From: an uncultured Bacteroidales bacterium
GTDB taxonomy: Bacteria; Bacteroidota; Bacteroidia; Bacteroidales; Paludibacteraceae
Direction: 5' to 3'
Length of the DNA stretch: 64,000 bases
NCBI GenBank assembly: GCA_934728255.1
Contig: CAKVEC010000002.1
Span: 62,001 to 126,000 of the forward strand
Below are positions 41,225 to 49,388 of the stretch, piece after piece. The notes beneath the pieces are model-generated. The model was given only the letters and a program-made list of their open reading frames with translations, did not search any database and had not been told where the DNA came from. The position numbers were made by a program, and so were the translations under genes. How positions within the stretch are numbered: position 1 is the first letter of the stretch; each line of letters starts with the position of its first letter.

Positions 41225-41924
41225 CAAGGAACATATTGATTTTGTCGAGGGCGAAATACTGGCGTTCGACAAACCGCTGCATTGGACGAGTTTCGACCTT
41301 GTGGCAAAGGTGCGCTATACAGTTTGCCATACGATAGGGCAAAAGAAACTCAAGGTAGGGCATTCCGGTACATTGGACCCGCTTGCAACCGGTGTGGTGG
41401 TGGTCTGTACGGGACGGAAAACCAAGATGATTGACCAACTCCAGTATGACGACAAAGAGTATATTGCCACGCTCCAACTCGGAGCCACCACGCCCTCGTT
41501 TGATATGGAGCACCCGGTGGACAAGACTTATCCCACCGCCCATATCACGCGTGCGCTGGTTGATGAGGTAATTCCGCAGTTTACAGGCGAGCAATGGCAA
41601 GTGCCGCCGATGTATTCCGCCGTATGGGTGGACGGCAAGCGCGCCTACCAAATGGCACGCAAAGGGGAGACGGTGGAACTAAAGCCCAAACTGCTTGTTA
41701 TTGACGAGATAGAGGTACTTGCTTTCGATGCAGAAACGATGCTGCTGACGATACGTGTAGTCTGCTCCAAAGGGACGTATATCCGTGCCTTGGCGCGCGA
41801 CATCGGCGAGCGTCTCGGATCGGGAGCATACCTTACCGCTCTCCGCCGTACGCGCGTGGGCAATATACGTATTGAAAACTGTATGACGATAGATGACTTT
41901 TTAGGAATGATGAATCAGAAATGA
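41211..41924 (+). CDS. truB: tRNA pseudouridine-55 synthase
   Basis: 237 residues from the ATG at 41211 (MGFADKEHIDFVEGE), overlapping the end of uppP by 14 bases. The catalytic motif GHSGTLDPLATGVVVV contains the active-site aspartate. KEYIATLQLG and the C-terminal VVCSKGTYIRALARDIGERL complete the family pattern. It modifies U55 in the T-loop of tRNAs. Tandem GATTTATGATTT repeats follow (41953-41989) before queA. Confidence 0.96.
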   Translation: MGFADKEHIDFVEGEILAFDKPLHWTSFDLVAKVRYTVCHTIGQKKLKVGHSGTLDPLATGVVVVCTGRKTKMIDQLQYDDKEYIATLQLGATTPSFDMEHPVDKTYPTAHITRALVDEVIPQFTGEQWQVPPMYSAVWVDGKRAYQMARKGETVELKPKLLVIDEIEVLAFDAETMLLTIRVVCSKGTYIRALARDIGERLGSGAYLTALRRTRVGNIRIENCMTIDDFLGMMNQK

Positions 41925-42007
41925 TGTGTGTATGGCAGGAAGTTGCCATGTATGATTTACGATTTATGATCCCTGATTTATGATTTATAACCAAACACAA
42001 CACTGCT

Positions 42008-43129
42008 ATGTACAAGACAAATGATATGAAACTCAGTCAGTTCCGTTTCAAACTGCCTGAAGAACAGATTGCCCAATTTCCTGCTCCCTACCGTGATGAC
42101 TCGCGCCTGATAGTGCTGCATCGCAAGGACGGATCTATAGAGCACAAGTCCGTAAGCGATACGGCACAGTATTTCGACGAGGGAGACCTCTTTGTATTCA
42201 ACGACACCAAGGTTTTCCCCGCTCGTCTCTATGGCAAGAAGGAGAAAACGAATGCCGTGATCGAGGTGTTTCTCTTGCGCGAGCTCAACCATGCCAACCG
42301 CTATTGGGATGTATTGGTTGACCCGGCGCGTAAGATACGTATCGGCAACAAGATTACTTTTGACAACGATCCCGCCATTGTGGCAGAGGTGATAGACAAC
42401 ACCACCTCGCGCGGGCGTACGTTCCGTTTTCTGACGGACTACGATGAGAGCGAGTTCATTCCCCATCTGTATGCGCTTGGCAACCCGCCTTTGCCCAAGT
42501 ATATCCATCGTCCGATGGACGAGGAGACGCAGGCAAAATACGATGCCGCTTTCCGCGGGCAGCCGGTGGAAGAAATGGACGAGGAGCGTTATCAGTCGGT
42601 CTTTGCCAAGAAGATAGGTGCAGTAGCGGCTCCGGCAGCCTGTCTTCATTTCTCCAAGCAGTTGCTCAAGCGCATGGAGATATGCGGTGTTGAGTCTGCA
42701 TTCCTTACCTCCCATATGTCGTTGGGCAACTTTAAGCCCATAGATGTGGAGGATCTGACGAAGAACAAGATGGACTCGGAGCAGATTATGATAGATCAGC
42801 CGTTGGTGGACGCTGTGGACAAGGCACACGCAGGCAACAAGCGTGTCTGCGCCGTTGGCACAGAGGTAATGCGTGCTATGGAGCACGTGGTAGGCACCAA
42901 CGGGCAACTGAAAGCGTATGATGGTTGGACGAACAAGTTTATCTACCCGCCCTATCGTTTCACGGTGGCCAATGCATTCTTCACCAATCTCTATATGCCG
43001 GAGTCGAGCCAGTTGATGATGGTAGCGGCTTTCGGTGGCTTTGAGGAAGTGATGAACGCCTACGAAGAGGCCGTTAAAGAGGGCTACCGCTTCGGCGACT
43101 ACGGCGATGCAATGCTGATTGTGGACTAA
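42008..43129 (+). CDS. queA: S-adenosylmethionine:tRNA ribosyltransferase-isomerase
   Basis: QueA, 373 residues from the ATG at 42008; an alternative ATG at 42026 (MKLSQFRFKLP) fits the usual start of the family as well. It transfers and isomerises the ribosyl of SAM to preQ1 in tRNA, giving epoxyqueuosine. Conserved segments are PAPYRDDSRL, FVFNDTKVFPARL, PLPKYIHRPMDEET, and the C-terminal YRFTVANAFFTNLYMPESSQLMMVAAFGG. No preQ1 riboswitch is visible upstream. It follows truB after 83 bases. Confidence 0.96.
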   Translation: MYKTNDMKLSQFRFKLPEEQIAQFPAPYRDDSRLIVLHRKDGSIEHKSVSDTAQYFDEGDLFVFNDTKVFPARLYGKKEKTNAVIEVFLLRELNHANRYWDVLVDPARKIRIGNKITFDNDPAIVAEVIDNTTSRGRTFRFLTDYDESEFIPHLYALGNPPLPKYIHRPMDEETQAKYDAAFRGQPVEEMDEERYQSVFAKKIGAVAAPAACLHFSKQLLKRMEICGVESAFLTSHMSLGNFKPIDVEDLTKNKMDSEQIMIDQPLVDAVDKAHAGNKRVCAVGTEVMRAMEHVVGTNGQLKAYDGWTNKFIYPPYRFTVANAFFTNLYMPESSQLMMVAAFGGFEEVMNAYEEAVKEGYRFGDYGDAMLIVD

Positions 43130-43138
43130 GAATATACT

Positions 43139-43248
43139 CAGCCTCCCCACCCCCTCCAAAGGAGGGGCTCGACGGATGTGGGTAGTTTTCAAGATTTCTA
43201 ATGACTTTATTCCGGAAGCCCCTCCTTTGGAGGGGTAGGGGAGGTCGG
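43139..43248. repeat. Inverted pair of GC-rich palindromic modules
   Basis: Module A forward at 43139-43175 (with CCCCTCCAAAGGAGGGGCTC) and module A reversed at 43212-43248 (CCTCCTTTGGAGGGG then AGGGGAGGTCGG), 36 bases apart between queA and ung. The whole region can form a large stem. The module is the same as in hflX and polA. Confidence 0.92.
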
Positions 43249-43260
43249 AATTCTTTTGTT

Positions 43261-43923
43261 ATGCAAGTAAAAATAGAAGAGAGTTGGCGCAAGGTATTGC
43301 AACCGGAGTTCGACAAGCCGTATTTCGAGTTGCTGACCACGTTTGTGCGCCACGCCTATCAGACCCGTCAGTGCTTTCCGCCTGCAGGTCTGATTTTTAA
43401 TGCGTTCAACGCTTGTCCTTTTGACAAGGTGCGAGTAGTGATACTCGGGCAGGACCCTTATCACGATGTGGGTCAGGCGCACGGATTGTGTTTTTCTGTC
43501 AATGATGGTGTACAGATGCCGCCATCATTGGTGAATATCTACAAGGAGATACACCGCGACTTAGGGAAGCCCATTCCTGCTTCGGGTAATCTGACACGCT
43601 GGGCGGAGCAGGGCGTGCTGCTGCTCAACGCCACACTGACCGTAGAGGCACACCACCCGGGCAGCCACCAGAACAAAGGCTGGGAGGAACTGACCGATGC
43701 GGCTATCCGTGCACTGAACGACCGGCGCGAACATATCGTTTTTATGCTCTGGGGCAGTTACGCCCAGCGCAAAGGTCAGTTTATCGACCGGAGACGCCAT
43801 CTCGTTCTCGAGACCTCCCACCCGTCGCCGCTGTCGGTCTATCGCGGTTTCGACGGCTGCGGACATTTCTCCAAGGCAAACGCCTATCTCACCCAACACG
43901 GGTTACAACCTATCGACTGGTAA
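43261..43923 (+). CDS. ung: Uracil-DNA glycosylase
   Basis: Family 1 UDG, 220 residues from the ATG at 43261. An upstream ATG at 43201 would only add residues encoded by the palindromic repeat. The water-activating loop is VILGQDPYHDVGQAHGLCFSV, and the Leu-intercalation loop contains HPSPLSVYRGF. Other family segments are GVLLLNATLTVEAHHPGSH and VFMLWGSYAQ. It removes uracil from DNA. Strong terminator at 43967-44005. Confidence 0.96.
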   Translation: MQVKIEESWRKVLQPEFDKPYFELLTTFVRHAYQTRQCFPPAGLIFNAFNACPFDKVRVVILGQDPYHDVGQAHGLCFSVNDGVQMPPSLVNIYKEIHRDLGKPIPASGNLTRWAEQGVLLLNATLTVEAHHPGSHQNKGWEELTDAAIRALNDRREHIVFMLWGSYAQRKGQFIDRRRHLVLETSHPSPLSVYRGFDGCGHFSKANAYLTQHGLQPIDW

Positions 43924-43966
43924 CGATTTTATACAGTGTATGCATATTTTTATGCATACGATGCAT

Positions 43967-44005
43967 AAAAAAGCGGCTTTTCCTCCTAAGAAAAGCCGCT
44001 TTTTT
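43967..44005 (+). terminator. Strong terminator of ung
   Basis: A 15-bp perfect stem AAAAAAGCGGCTTTT (43967-43981) with 43991-44005, nine-base loop, T-run at the end. An AT palindrome GTATGCATA...TATGCATAC precedes it (43938-43959). Confidence 0.93.
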
Positions 44006-44035
44006 CTACGTCCTTTCTACGTCCTTTCTACGTAA
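44003..44035 (+). repeat. 11-bp tandem array, 3 units (TTTCTACGTCC)
   Basis: Units at 44003, 44014 (identical) and 44025 (TTTCTACGTAA), overlapping the terminator's T-run. A second short array, ATTGCATATTC at 44057 and 44068, follows. Confidence 0.9.
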
Positions 44036-44121
44036 TTGGTATCATGATGTATAGGAATTGCATATTCATTGCATATTCTGCATATTGTTGGAGGTATATG
44101 CGTAGGGATGTGCATTTCGAT

Positions 44122-44152
44122 TTGGCTATATCAAATCTTTTTTGTACATTTG
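44122..44152 (+). promoter_or_regulatory. Promoter of the DUF1016/defence island
   Basis: TTG at 44122 and TACATTTG at 44145-44152, 23-base spacing, 21 bases before the DUF1016 ATG. No further promoter was recognised in front of the downstream restriction genes, so this one may serve all of them. Confidence 0.72.
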
Positions 44153-44172
44153 CGGACTAAAAGCATACCAGA

Positions 44173-44613
44173 ATGGACACCGACAATCTATCTGCTTTGG
44201 AGCATTTGAATGCGACCGGCAATATCGTACAAGATGTGCGAGCAATCTTGCACGAGGCACGCCAACTGACGGCACGTGCTATCAATAGTACGATGGTGAC
44301 GGCATATTGGCTGATTGGCAAACGCATCGTAGTAGAGGATCAACAGGGACAGGAACGTGCGGCTTACGGCGAACAAATTCTTAAGAAACTTTCGCAGGAA
44401 CTTACATCCGAGTTCGGCAATGGTTTCTCGTATGCAAACCTACGCAATATGCGCAAATTTTATCGTACCTACCAAGATGAGCAAATTTGCTACACGCTGT
44501 GTAGCAAATTGCTATGGAGCCATAATCGGCTCATTATGAGGGAGGAAGACCCTGCGGCACAAGAGTGGTACCTGCAAGAGGCGGCACGGGAGAACTGGAG
44601 TGTAAGGCAATAA
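44173..44613 (+). pseudogene. DUF1016 (YhcG-type) gene truncated to its N-terminal domain
   Basis: 146 residues matching the N-terminal DUF1016 domain: the INSTMVTAYWLIGKRIVVEDQQG-like helix, FGNGFSYANLRNMRKFYRTY, and LLWSHNRLIMREEDPAAQEWYLQEAARENWSVR. Full-length proteins have about 340 residues and continue with a PD-(D/E)xK nuclease domain. Here the frame stops directly after WSVRQ, where the family normally continues to an RQI-type helix, and the next gene begins nine bases later. The nuclease half is therefore missing. Composition resembles the host, unlike the AT-rich genes downstream. Confidence 0.82.
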
Positions 44614-44622
44614 GAGAAAAAT

Positions 44623-45543
44623 ATGAAACGAGGTGCATTTTTAGAGAAACTTGTCGCAGCCATTCAAGAGCACTTGAAAGGTCAAGAGAATGTGTCCATA
44701 CAGACGAATGTGCGTTTGAAAGATAGAATTGGGAATAAACGTGAAATAGATGTATTGGTTTCGGGTGTTGTGCAAGGTGGATTACCTCTTAAAATTGCTT
44801 TTGAATGCAAAGACTATAACCGTCCTGTAGATATCAAAGAATTAGATGCCTTTTGCGGTAAATGCAGTGATTTACCGCAAGTAAGTATTTGTGTGTTGGT
44901 TTCTTCTGCGGGATTTACAAAACAAGTAAAGGAAGCGGCTGCCCAAAGAGGAATTCAACTATGTACCATAGATGACATAAAAGTTGGTACATATCTAACC
45001 GAATATGAACCCTTTGGCATTCAAATTCGAACAACATTACGCTGTAATAATTGTCAAGTGAGTCTGCGAGATAAAGTGTGTGCTGATTTAATAAATCAAA
45101 GTGTCATATTTAGATATTTGGACAACAATGAGGTAATTGATATATTTGCAGTTCTTGCACAAGAACTTGCTTTATTGGAACACCAAATGGAATTGGCTAA
45201 AATTTTTATAGAAAAACATGGGAGACCTTTCGATATGGATGTAACTTTATGCCCTCCTCGTGCTGTCTATATTAATGATTTGATAGGAACTAAATATATC
45301 ATAGAGAATGTTCTTGTGCCTATTCATGTAGAGGCTCTATTGTCTCCGACAGAAGTTATTTCACAAAAACAATACACACCTAATGAAGGCGATAGAGTTG
45401 TGATTACAGAGTGTAAAAGTGAATCTATAGCATCAACTTTAGTTCTGATGGAATCAGAAAACAATCATACTATATTTTTCAGACAACCTAATGGAACATT
45501 GTTATCTCCATCATTCATAGTAAAGGGAAATACAAAACAATGA
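44623..45543 (+). CDS. Restriction-endonuclease-fold protein (Mrr-like), head of the R-M cassette
   Basis: 306 residues. The N-terminal 130 residues form a PD-(D/E)xK domain: helix at 5-20, then KREIDVLVSG (D43), FECKDYNRP (E61-x-K63), VDIKELDAFCGKCSDL and the VSICVLVSSAGFTKQV strand-helix, as in Mrr_cat proteins. The C-terminal half (about 140-306) is not recognised and is mostly beta-strand-like; it includes one CNNC pair. The stop overlaps the start of the first methyltransferase gene (ATGA), implying translational coupling to the R-M system. Canonical LlaJI-type loci lack this gene as far as I know. Low GC content. It could be an added nuclease, a specificity factor or a DNA-repair partner. 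Confidence 0.75.
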   Translation: MKRGAFLEKLVAAIQEHLKGQENVSIQTNVRLKDRIGNKREIDVLVSGVVQGGLPLKIAFECKDYNRPVDIKELDAFCGKCSDLPQVSICVLVSSAGFTKQVKEAAAQRGIQLCTIDDIKVGTYLTEYEPFGIQIRTTLRCNNCQVSLRDKVCADLINQSVIFRYLDNNEVIDIFAVLAQELALLEHQMELAKIFIEKHGRPFDMDVTLCPPRAVYINDLIGTKYIIENVLVPIHVEALLSPTEVISQKQYTPNEGDRVVITECKSESIASTLVLMESENNHTIFFRQPNGTLLSPSFIVKGNTKQ

Positions 45544-46676
45544 CAGCAAGGAAAAAAAATACATTTATAGATTTGTTCGCAGGAGCAGGCGGGTTAAGTT
45601 TAGGTTTGGAGCAAGCTGGGTTTCAGGTTTGCTTCGCTAATGAAATAGTTCCAACTTTTGCAAATACATACAAAGCCAACCGAAATTTGCAAGAAGGACA
45701 ATTCTACATTGGTGATATTAATGAACTAAACAAACATCTTGACGACTACAAACAATACATATCAAATGCTACGCTCGTTTGTGGTGGACCTCCTTGTCAA
45801 GGTTTCTCTATGGCTAATCGGCAACGCATTATAGATGATCCTCGCAATCAATTATACAAAGCCTATCTTACTTTCTTACAATATGTAAGACCAGCATTTT
45901 TCATTATGGAAAATGTTAAAGGGATGGCAAATAAGATATTGGAAATCAAACAAAACTTTTATGAATATTTAGGAGATGAATATCTGTTTGATTATGAAAT
46001 TCTTAAAGCACAAGACTATGGAGTTCCACAAAACAGAGAACGATTGGTTTTAATAGGAAATAGATTAGGTATAAAACCTTCAGATATTTTTGCTGAGATT
46101 CACAAACACAAAAGGCAATCTTTTGTGCTTCGTGATGCATTATTTGGATTACCACATTTGTCTCCAAAAACAGACAAAGGAAGAGGAGATATTGAATGCG
46201 AAAATTCAGGGTTCACCCAACGAGAGTTTTTGTATCCACAAACGGACTTCTACCACTTCATCAATGGCGATAAGCAACTACATATCCTATATAATCATAA
46301 AAACCGATATAACAACAAACGAGACCTTGAAATTTATCAGCGTTTACCGCAGGGAGCAAATTCGCTTCATGAATCTATTGCGGATATTATGCCATATAAA
46401 AGTCGTAATGACATATTCAAAGACAAGTATTTTAAATTAGCAGAAGACCAAATTTGCAAAACCATTACTTCGCATATGAAGTTTGATTGTAATATGTATA
46501 TCCATCCTTGGGAAGCAAGAGGTTTAAGTCCACGCGAAGCCGCACGAATCCAAACTTTTCCGGATGACTATATTTTTACAGGAGCACAAAATCAATGGTA
46601 TGCACAAGTTGGGAATGCGGTACCTGTCAAATTAGCCAAAGCCATTGGTGATGGAATAATGTACTTTCTGAGATGA
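45540..46676 (+). CDS. DNA (cytosine-5) methyltransferase, M1
   Basis: 378 residues with all m5C motifs: I FIDLFAGAGGLSLG (residues about 9-22), IV GGPPCQGFS (catalytic Cys near 86), VI ENVKG, VIII QNRERL, IX LSPREAARIQTFPDDY, X QVGNAVPV. The variable region between VIII and IX (about 200-300) should set the target site. It starts inside the stop of the nuclease gene and ends overlapping the start of M2 (ATGA). As in LlaJI, two methyltransferases in tandem suggest an asymmetric site, each enzyme protecting one strand. AT-rich, unlike the flanks. Confidence 0.95.
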   Translation: MTARKKNTFIDLFAGAGGLSLGLEQAGFQVCFANEIVPTFANTYKANRNLQEGQFYIGDINELNKHLDDYKQYISNATLVCGGPPCQGFSMANRQRIIDDPRNQLYKAYLTFLQYVRPAFFIMENVKGMANKILEIKQNFYEYLGDEYLFDYEILKAQDYGVPQNRERLVLIGNRLGIKPSDIFAEIHKHKRQSFVLRDALFGLPHLSPKTDKGRGDIECENSGFTQREFLYPQTDFYHFINGDKQLHILYNHKNRYNNKRDLEIYQRLPQGANSLHESIADIMPYKSRNDIFKDKYFKLAEDQICKTITSHMKFDCNMYIHPWEARGLSPREAARIQTFPDDYIFTGAQNQWYAQVGNAVPVKLAKAIGDGIMYFLR

Positions 46677-47743
46677 CACATTTAGAATTATTTGCTGGTA
46701 TAGGAGGTTTCCGTAGGGCTATTGACCTTGTCGGAAAAGATTTGCATATACCTATGAGGTGTGTAGGCTATTCTGAAATAGACAAAAATGCACAACGAAC
46801 ATATTATGCAAATTTTGGGGATAATTCAGCAGAGAAAGCCATTGGTGATATAGTAACATTTACTGGTAATGTAGCAAATATAGAGAAACTACCTAATTTT
46901 GATTTACTTACAGCAGGCTTTCCTTGCCAATCATTTAGCGTTATGGGAGGACAACTGGGTTTCTCTGATCCAACGCGTGGGCAGATGTTTTATAGGATTC
47001 TAGATATATTAAAACTAAAACGTCCTAAGTATATTCTATTGGAAAATGTAAAAAATTTATACTCTCACGATCATGGTAATACATTTGCAATTATTTGCCG
47101 AAATTTAGAAGGAATAGGTTATAATCTATGTTTTGATATTTTTAATACAAATGAGTTTCATTTGGCTCAGAAACGTAATCGTGTATATATTTTCGGTTCT
47201 CTGAATGTGTTGCCTAAAAGATTTGTATTTAATCATAATGTTATTGCACAACATTTGGATAAAATTATAGACACATCCAGTTTACAAAATCAAAAAACTA
47301 CATTAGACATATTGCAGCCTGTAGTAGCGACGAAATATTTTCTATCAGAACGTATAAAGCCTACACTTCTTAGCGATGGTTCTAGTGGATTTAAGTCTAA
47401 ATCAGATATAAACCAACTACAAGCACGCCCGTTAACTGCGTCTATGCATAAAATGCACAGAGCATGTCAAGATAACTACTTTAGTCAAAACTTTATAGAA
47501 TCAAACGGCAGCGATAATCCTGTGGATTATGCAACAAAGGAAGAACTTTGTAAACTTCCTATTCGTAAACTAACACCTCAAGAAGCACTAATGTTACAAG
47601 GATTCCCTGCAGAATGGGCTTTGAGAGCACAAGCAGCAGGTGTTTCTGATGGGGCGTTATACAAACAAGCAGGTAATGCGGTAAGTATTAATACCGTTTA
47701 TGCTATTGTTCGTTACTTAATAGATTATAAAATTATGCAATAA
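46673..47743 (+). CDS. DNA (cytosine-5) methyltransferase, M2
   Basis: 356 residues: motif I LELFAGIGGFRRA (residues 4-16), IV AGFPCQSFSV (catalytic Cys 85), VI LLENVKN, VIII QKRNRVYIFG, IX LTPQEALMLQGFP, X QAGNAVSI. It is only distantly similar to M1 and so is not a recent duplicate. The target-recognition region lies around residues 190-290. Overlaps M1 by four bases; the McrB-like gene starts seven bases after its stop. Confidence 0.95.
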   Translation: MTHLELFAGIGGFRRAIDLVGKDLHIPMRCVGYSEIDKNAQRTYYANFGDNSAEKAIGDIVTFTGNVANIEKLPNFDLLTAGFPCQSFSVMGGQLGFSDPTRGQMFYRILDILKLKRPKYILLENVKNLYSHDHGNTFAIICRNLEGIGYNLCFDIFNTNEFHLAQKRNRVYIFGSLNVLPKRFVFNHNVIAQHLDKIIDTSSLQNQKTTLDILQPVVATKYFLSERIKPTLLSDGSSGFKSKSDINQLQARPLTASMHKMHRACQDNYFSQNFIESNGSDNPVDYATKEELCKLPIRKLTPQEALMLQGFPAEWALRAQAAGVSDGALYKQAGNAVSINTVYAIVRYLIDYKIMQ

Positions 47744-47750
47744 TAGTGTT

Positions 47751-49388
47751 ATGGAAGAAATTATAAAACAGATTAACAATACCAATGCCAGTTTTCGTGA
47801 TGTGACGGCTGGAGATGCGAAGAATACAGATTTATTCTTAGATAAGGAATGTCAGTCCTATTTTGAAGGTGCCAGTTCTATACAAGTGAGATTTAATAAA
47901 CAAAATCTCACACAAGCCATATTGTTCATAGCCTCAATTCTTCCTCGTAAGTATGATAATAGTACTCAACATTTCATACAACCATTTTCAAATGATTTTA
48001 TTCTTGACCAATTGACAAAAATTGAAGGTTATTTTGCTGGAGCGGATACAAAAATAGAATCTTGGACGATTCGCACTGATGTTCCTAAAAAGAATGGAAC
48101 AATTGATGAAAGATTATATTTTAATGATCTAATCAAGACTTTCAATTATTGTGATTCTACTGGGCAAACCATATCTGCAAAATACACAATTCGTGATTTT
48201 CTTGCCGGAGGTTATTCGTCTATCCATATAAAAAAAGGGAATGACGGAATATATAATGTTTGGATAACAAACACCACAGAAAACTTTATGGACAATACGA
48301 CAGAAGATATTGAAACTCAGATCGCTTCAGATAACATTCTCCAACAAATCTACTATGGTGCACCAGGTACGGGAAAATCGCATACAATAAAAGAGGTAAC
48401 GGATGGCCAACCAAAAGAGAATGTATTCCGCACGACATTCCATCCTGATAGTGATTACTCTACGTTTGTAGGGGCATATAAACCTACAAAAATAAAAAAA
48501 ATTGTTCGTGATATGGCAGGAAAGCCTGCTTTGGACGAAAAGAAGAATGAAATATATGAAGATGCCATTACATATAAATTTGTACCACAAGCATTTCTAA
48601 AAGCCTATATCCGTGCATGGAATGTACCAAATGAAAAGGTCTATTTAGTCATAGAGGAGATTAATCGAGGTAATTGCGCACAGATATTTGGTGACTTATT
48701 CCAACTGCTTGACCGCAAAGATGGTGTAAGCGAATATCCCATAAAAGCAGACGAAGATTTGCTACGTTACCTAACCGAAGGAAAAGATGATGAAGGAAAT
48801 GATATATTGACAAACAAAGAAGGTATTGCCAATGATGAACTCCGCTTACCGTCCAATCTTTATATTTGGGCAACGATGAACACTTCCGACCAATCGTTAT
48901 TCCCGATTGATAGTGCTTTCAAACGCCGTTGGAACTGGGAATATGTAAAAATAGCGGATGCATGCAAGGGTTGGCAGATAGAGGGCTTAGGCAAAGATAG
49001 TTGGTATGCCTTTATAGAGCAAATCAACAAAGTAATCGCCCAAGTAACCAATTCTGCAGACAAACAACTCGGCTATTTCTTCTGCAAACCGGATGTCGCA
49101 GATAATACAATTAGTCTCAAGCGGTTTGTAAATAAGGTAGTGTTCTATCTTTGGAATGATGTATTCAAGGATTATGCCTTTGCAGAAAAAGGGCTTTTTG
49201 AGGATACAAAGGGACAAGCAATCACATTCCCCGATTTCTATGATGATGCAGACGGCATCAACCAAGACATAACACGTGCTTTTATTTCCAATGTTCTTTG
49301 TTGGGGACAAAGTGAAGATGAAAAACAGAAAACATTGGAGAAATATGACTTGGGAGGAAAGCAAGACGAAAATATATCTGCCGAGTAA
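47751..49388 (+). CDS. McrB-like AAA+ NTPase (LlaJI R1-type restriction subunit)
   Basis: 545 residues. The N-terminal 195 residues are a putative DNA-recognition domain of unrecognised type. The AAA+ domain has Walker A YYGAPGTGKSHT (near 201-212), the McrB-family TTFHPDSDYSTFVGAYKPT segment, Walker B VYLVIEEINRGN (near 297), and sensor/NTxD block WATMNTSDQSLFPIDSAFKRRW (near 372). The NTSD variant of the McrB NTAD motif is linked to GTP use in the family. It should drive translocation and activate the nuclease encoded next. Its TAA shares one base with the next ATG (TAATG). Confidence 0.9.
   Translation: MEEIIKQINNTNASFRDVTAGDAKNTDLFLDKECQSYFEGASSIQVRFNKQNLTQAILFIASILPRKYDNSTQHFIQPFSNDFILDQLTKIEGYFAGADTKIESWTIRTDVPKKNGTIDERLYFNDLIKTFNYCDSTGQTISAKYTIRDFLAGGYSSIHIKKGNDGIYNVWITNTTENFMDNTTEDIETQIASDNILQQIYYGAPGTGKSHTIKEVTDGQPKENVFRTTFHPDSDYSTFVGAYKPTKIKKIVRDMAGKPALDEKKNEIYEDAITYKFVPQAFLKAYIRAWNVPNEKVYLVIEEINRGNCAQIFGDLFQLLDRKDGVSEYPIKADEDLLRYLTEGKDDEGNDILTNKEGIANDELRLPSNLYIWATMNTSDQSLFPIDSAFKRRWNWEYVKIADACKGWQIEGLGKDSWYAFIEQINKVIAQVTNSADKQLGYFFCKPDVADNTISLKRFVNKVVFYLWNDVFKDYAFAEKGLFEDTKGQAITFPDFYDDADGINQDITRAFISNVLCWGQSEDEKQKTLEKYDLGGKQDENISAE

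Noticed and set aside
41978..43192. 404-residue ORF antisense to queA
   Set aside because: It is the reverse-frame shadow of queA, which has all family motifs.
43201..43260. N-terminal extension of ung from an ATG at 43201
   Set aside because: The 20 extra residues are encoded by the GC-rich palindrome, and family members start at MQVKIEESW or an equivalent position.
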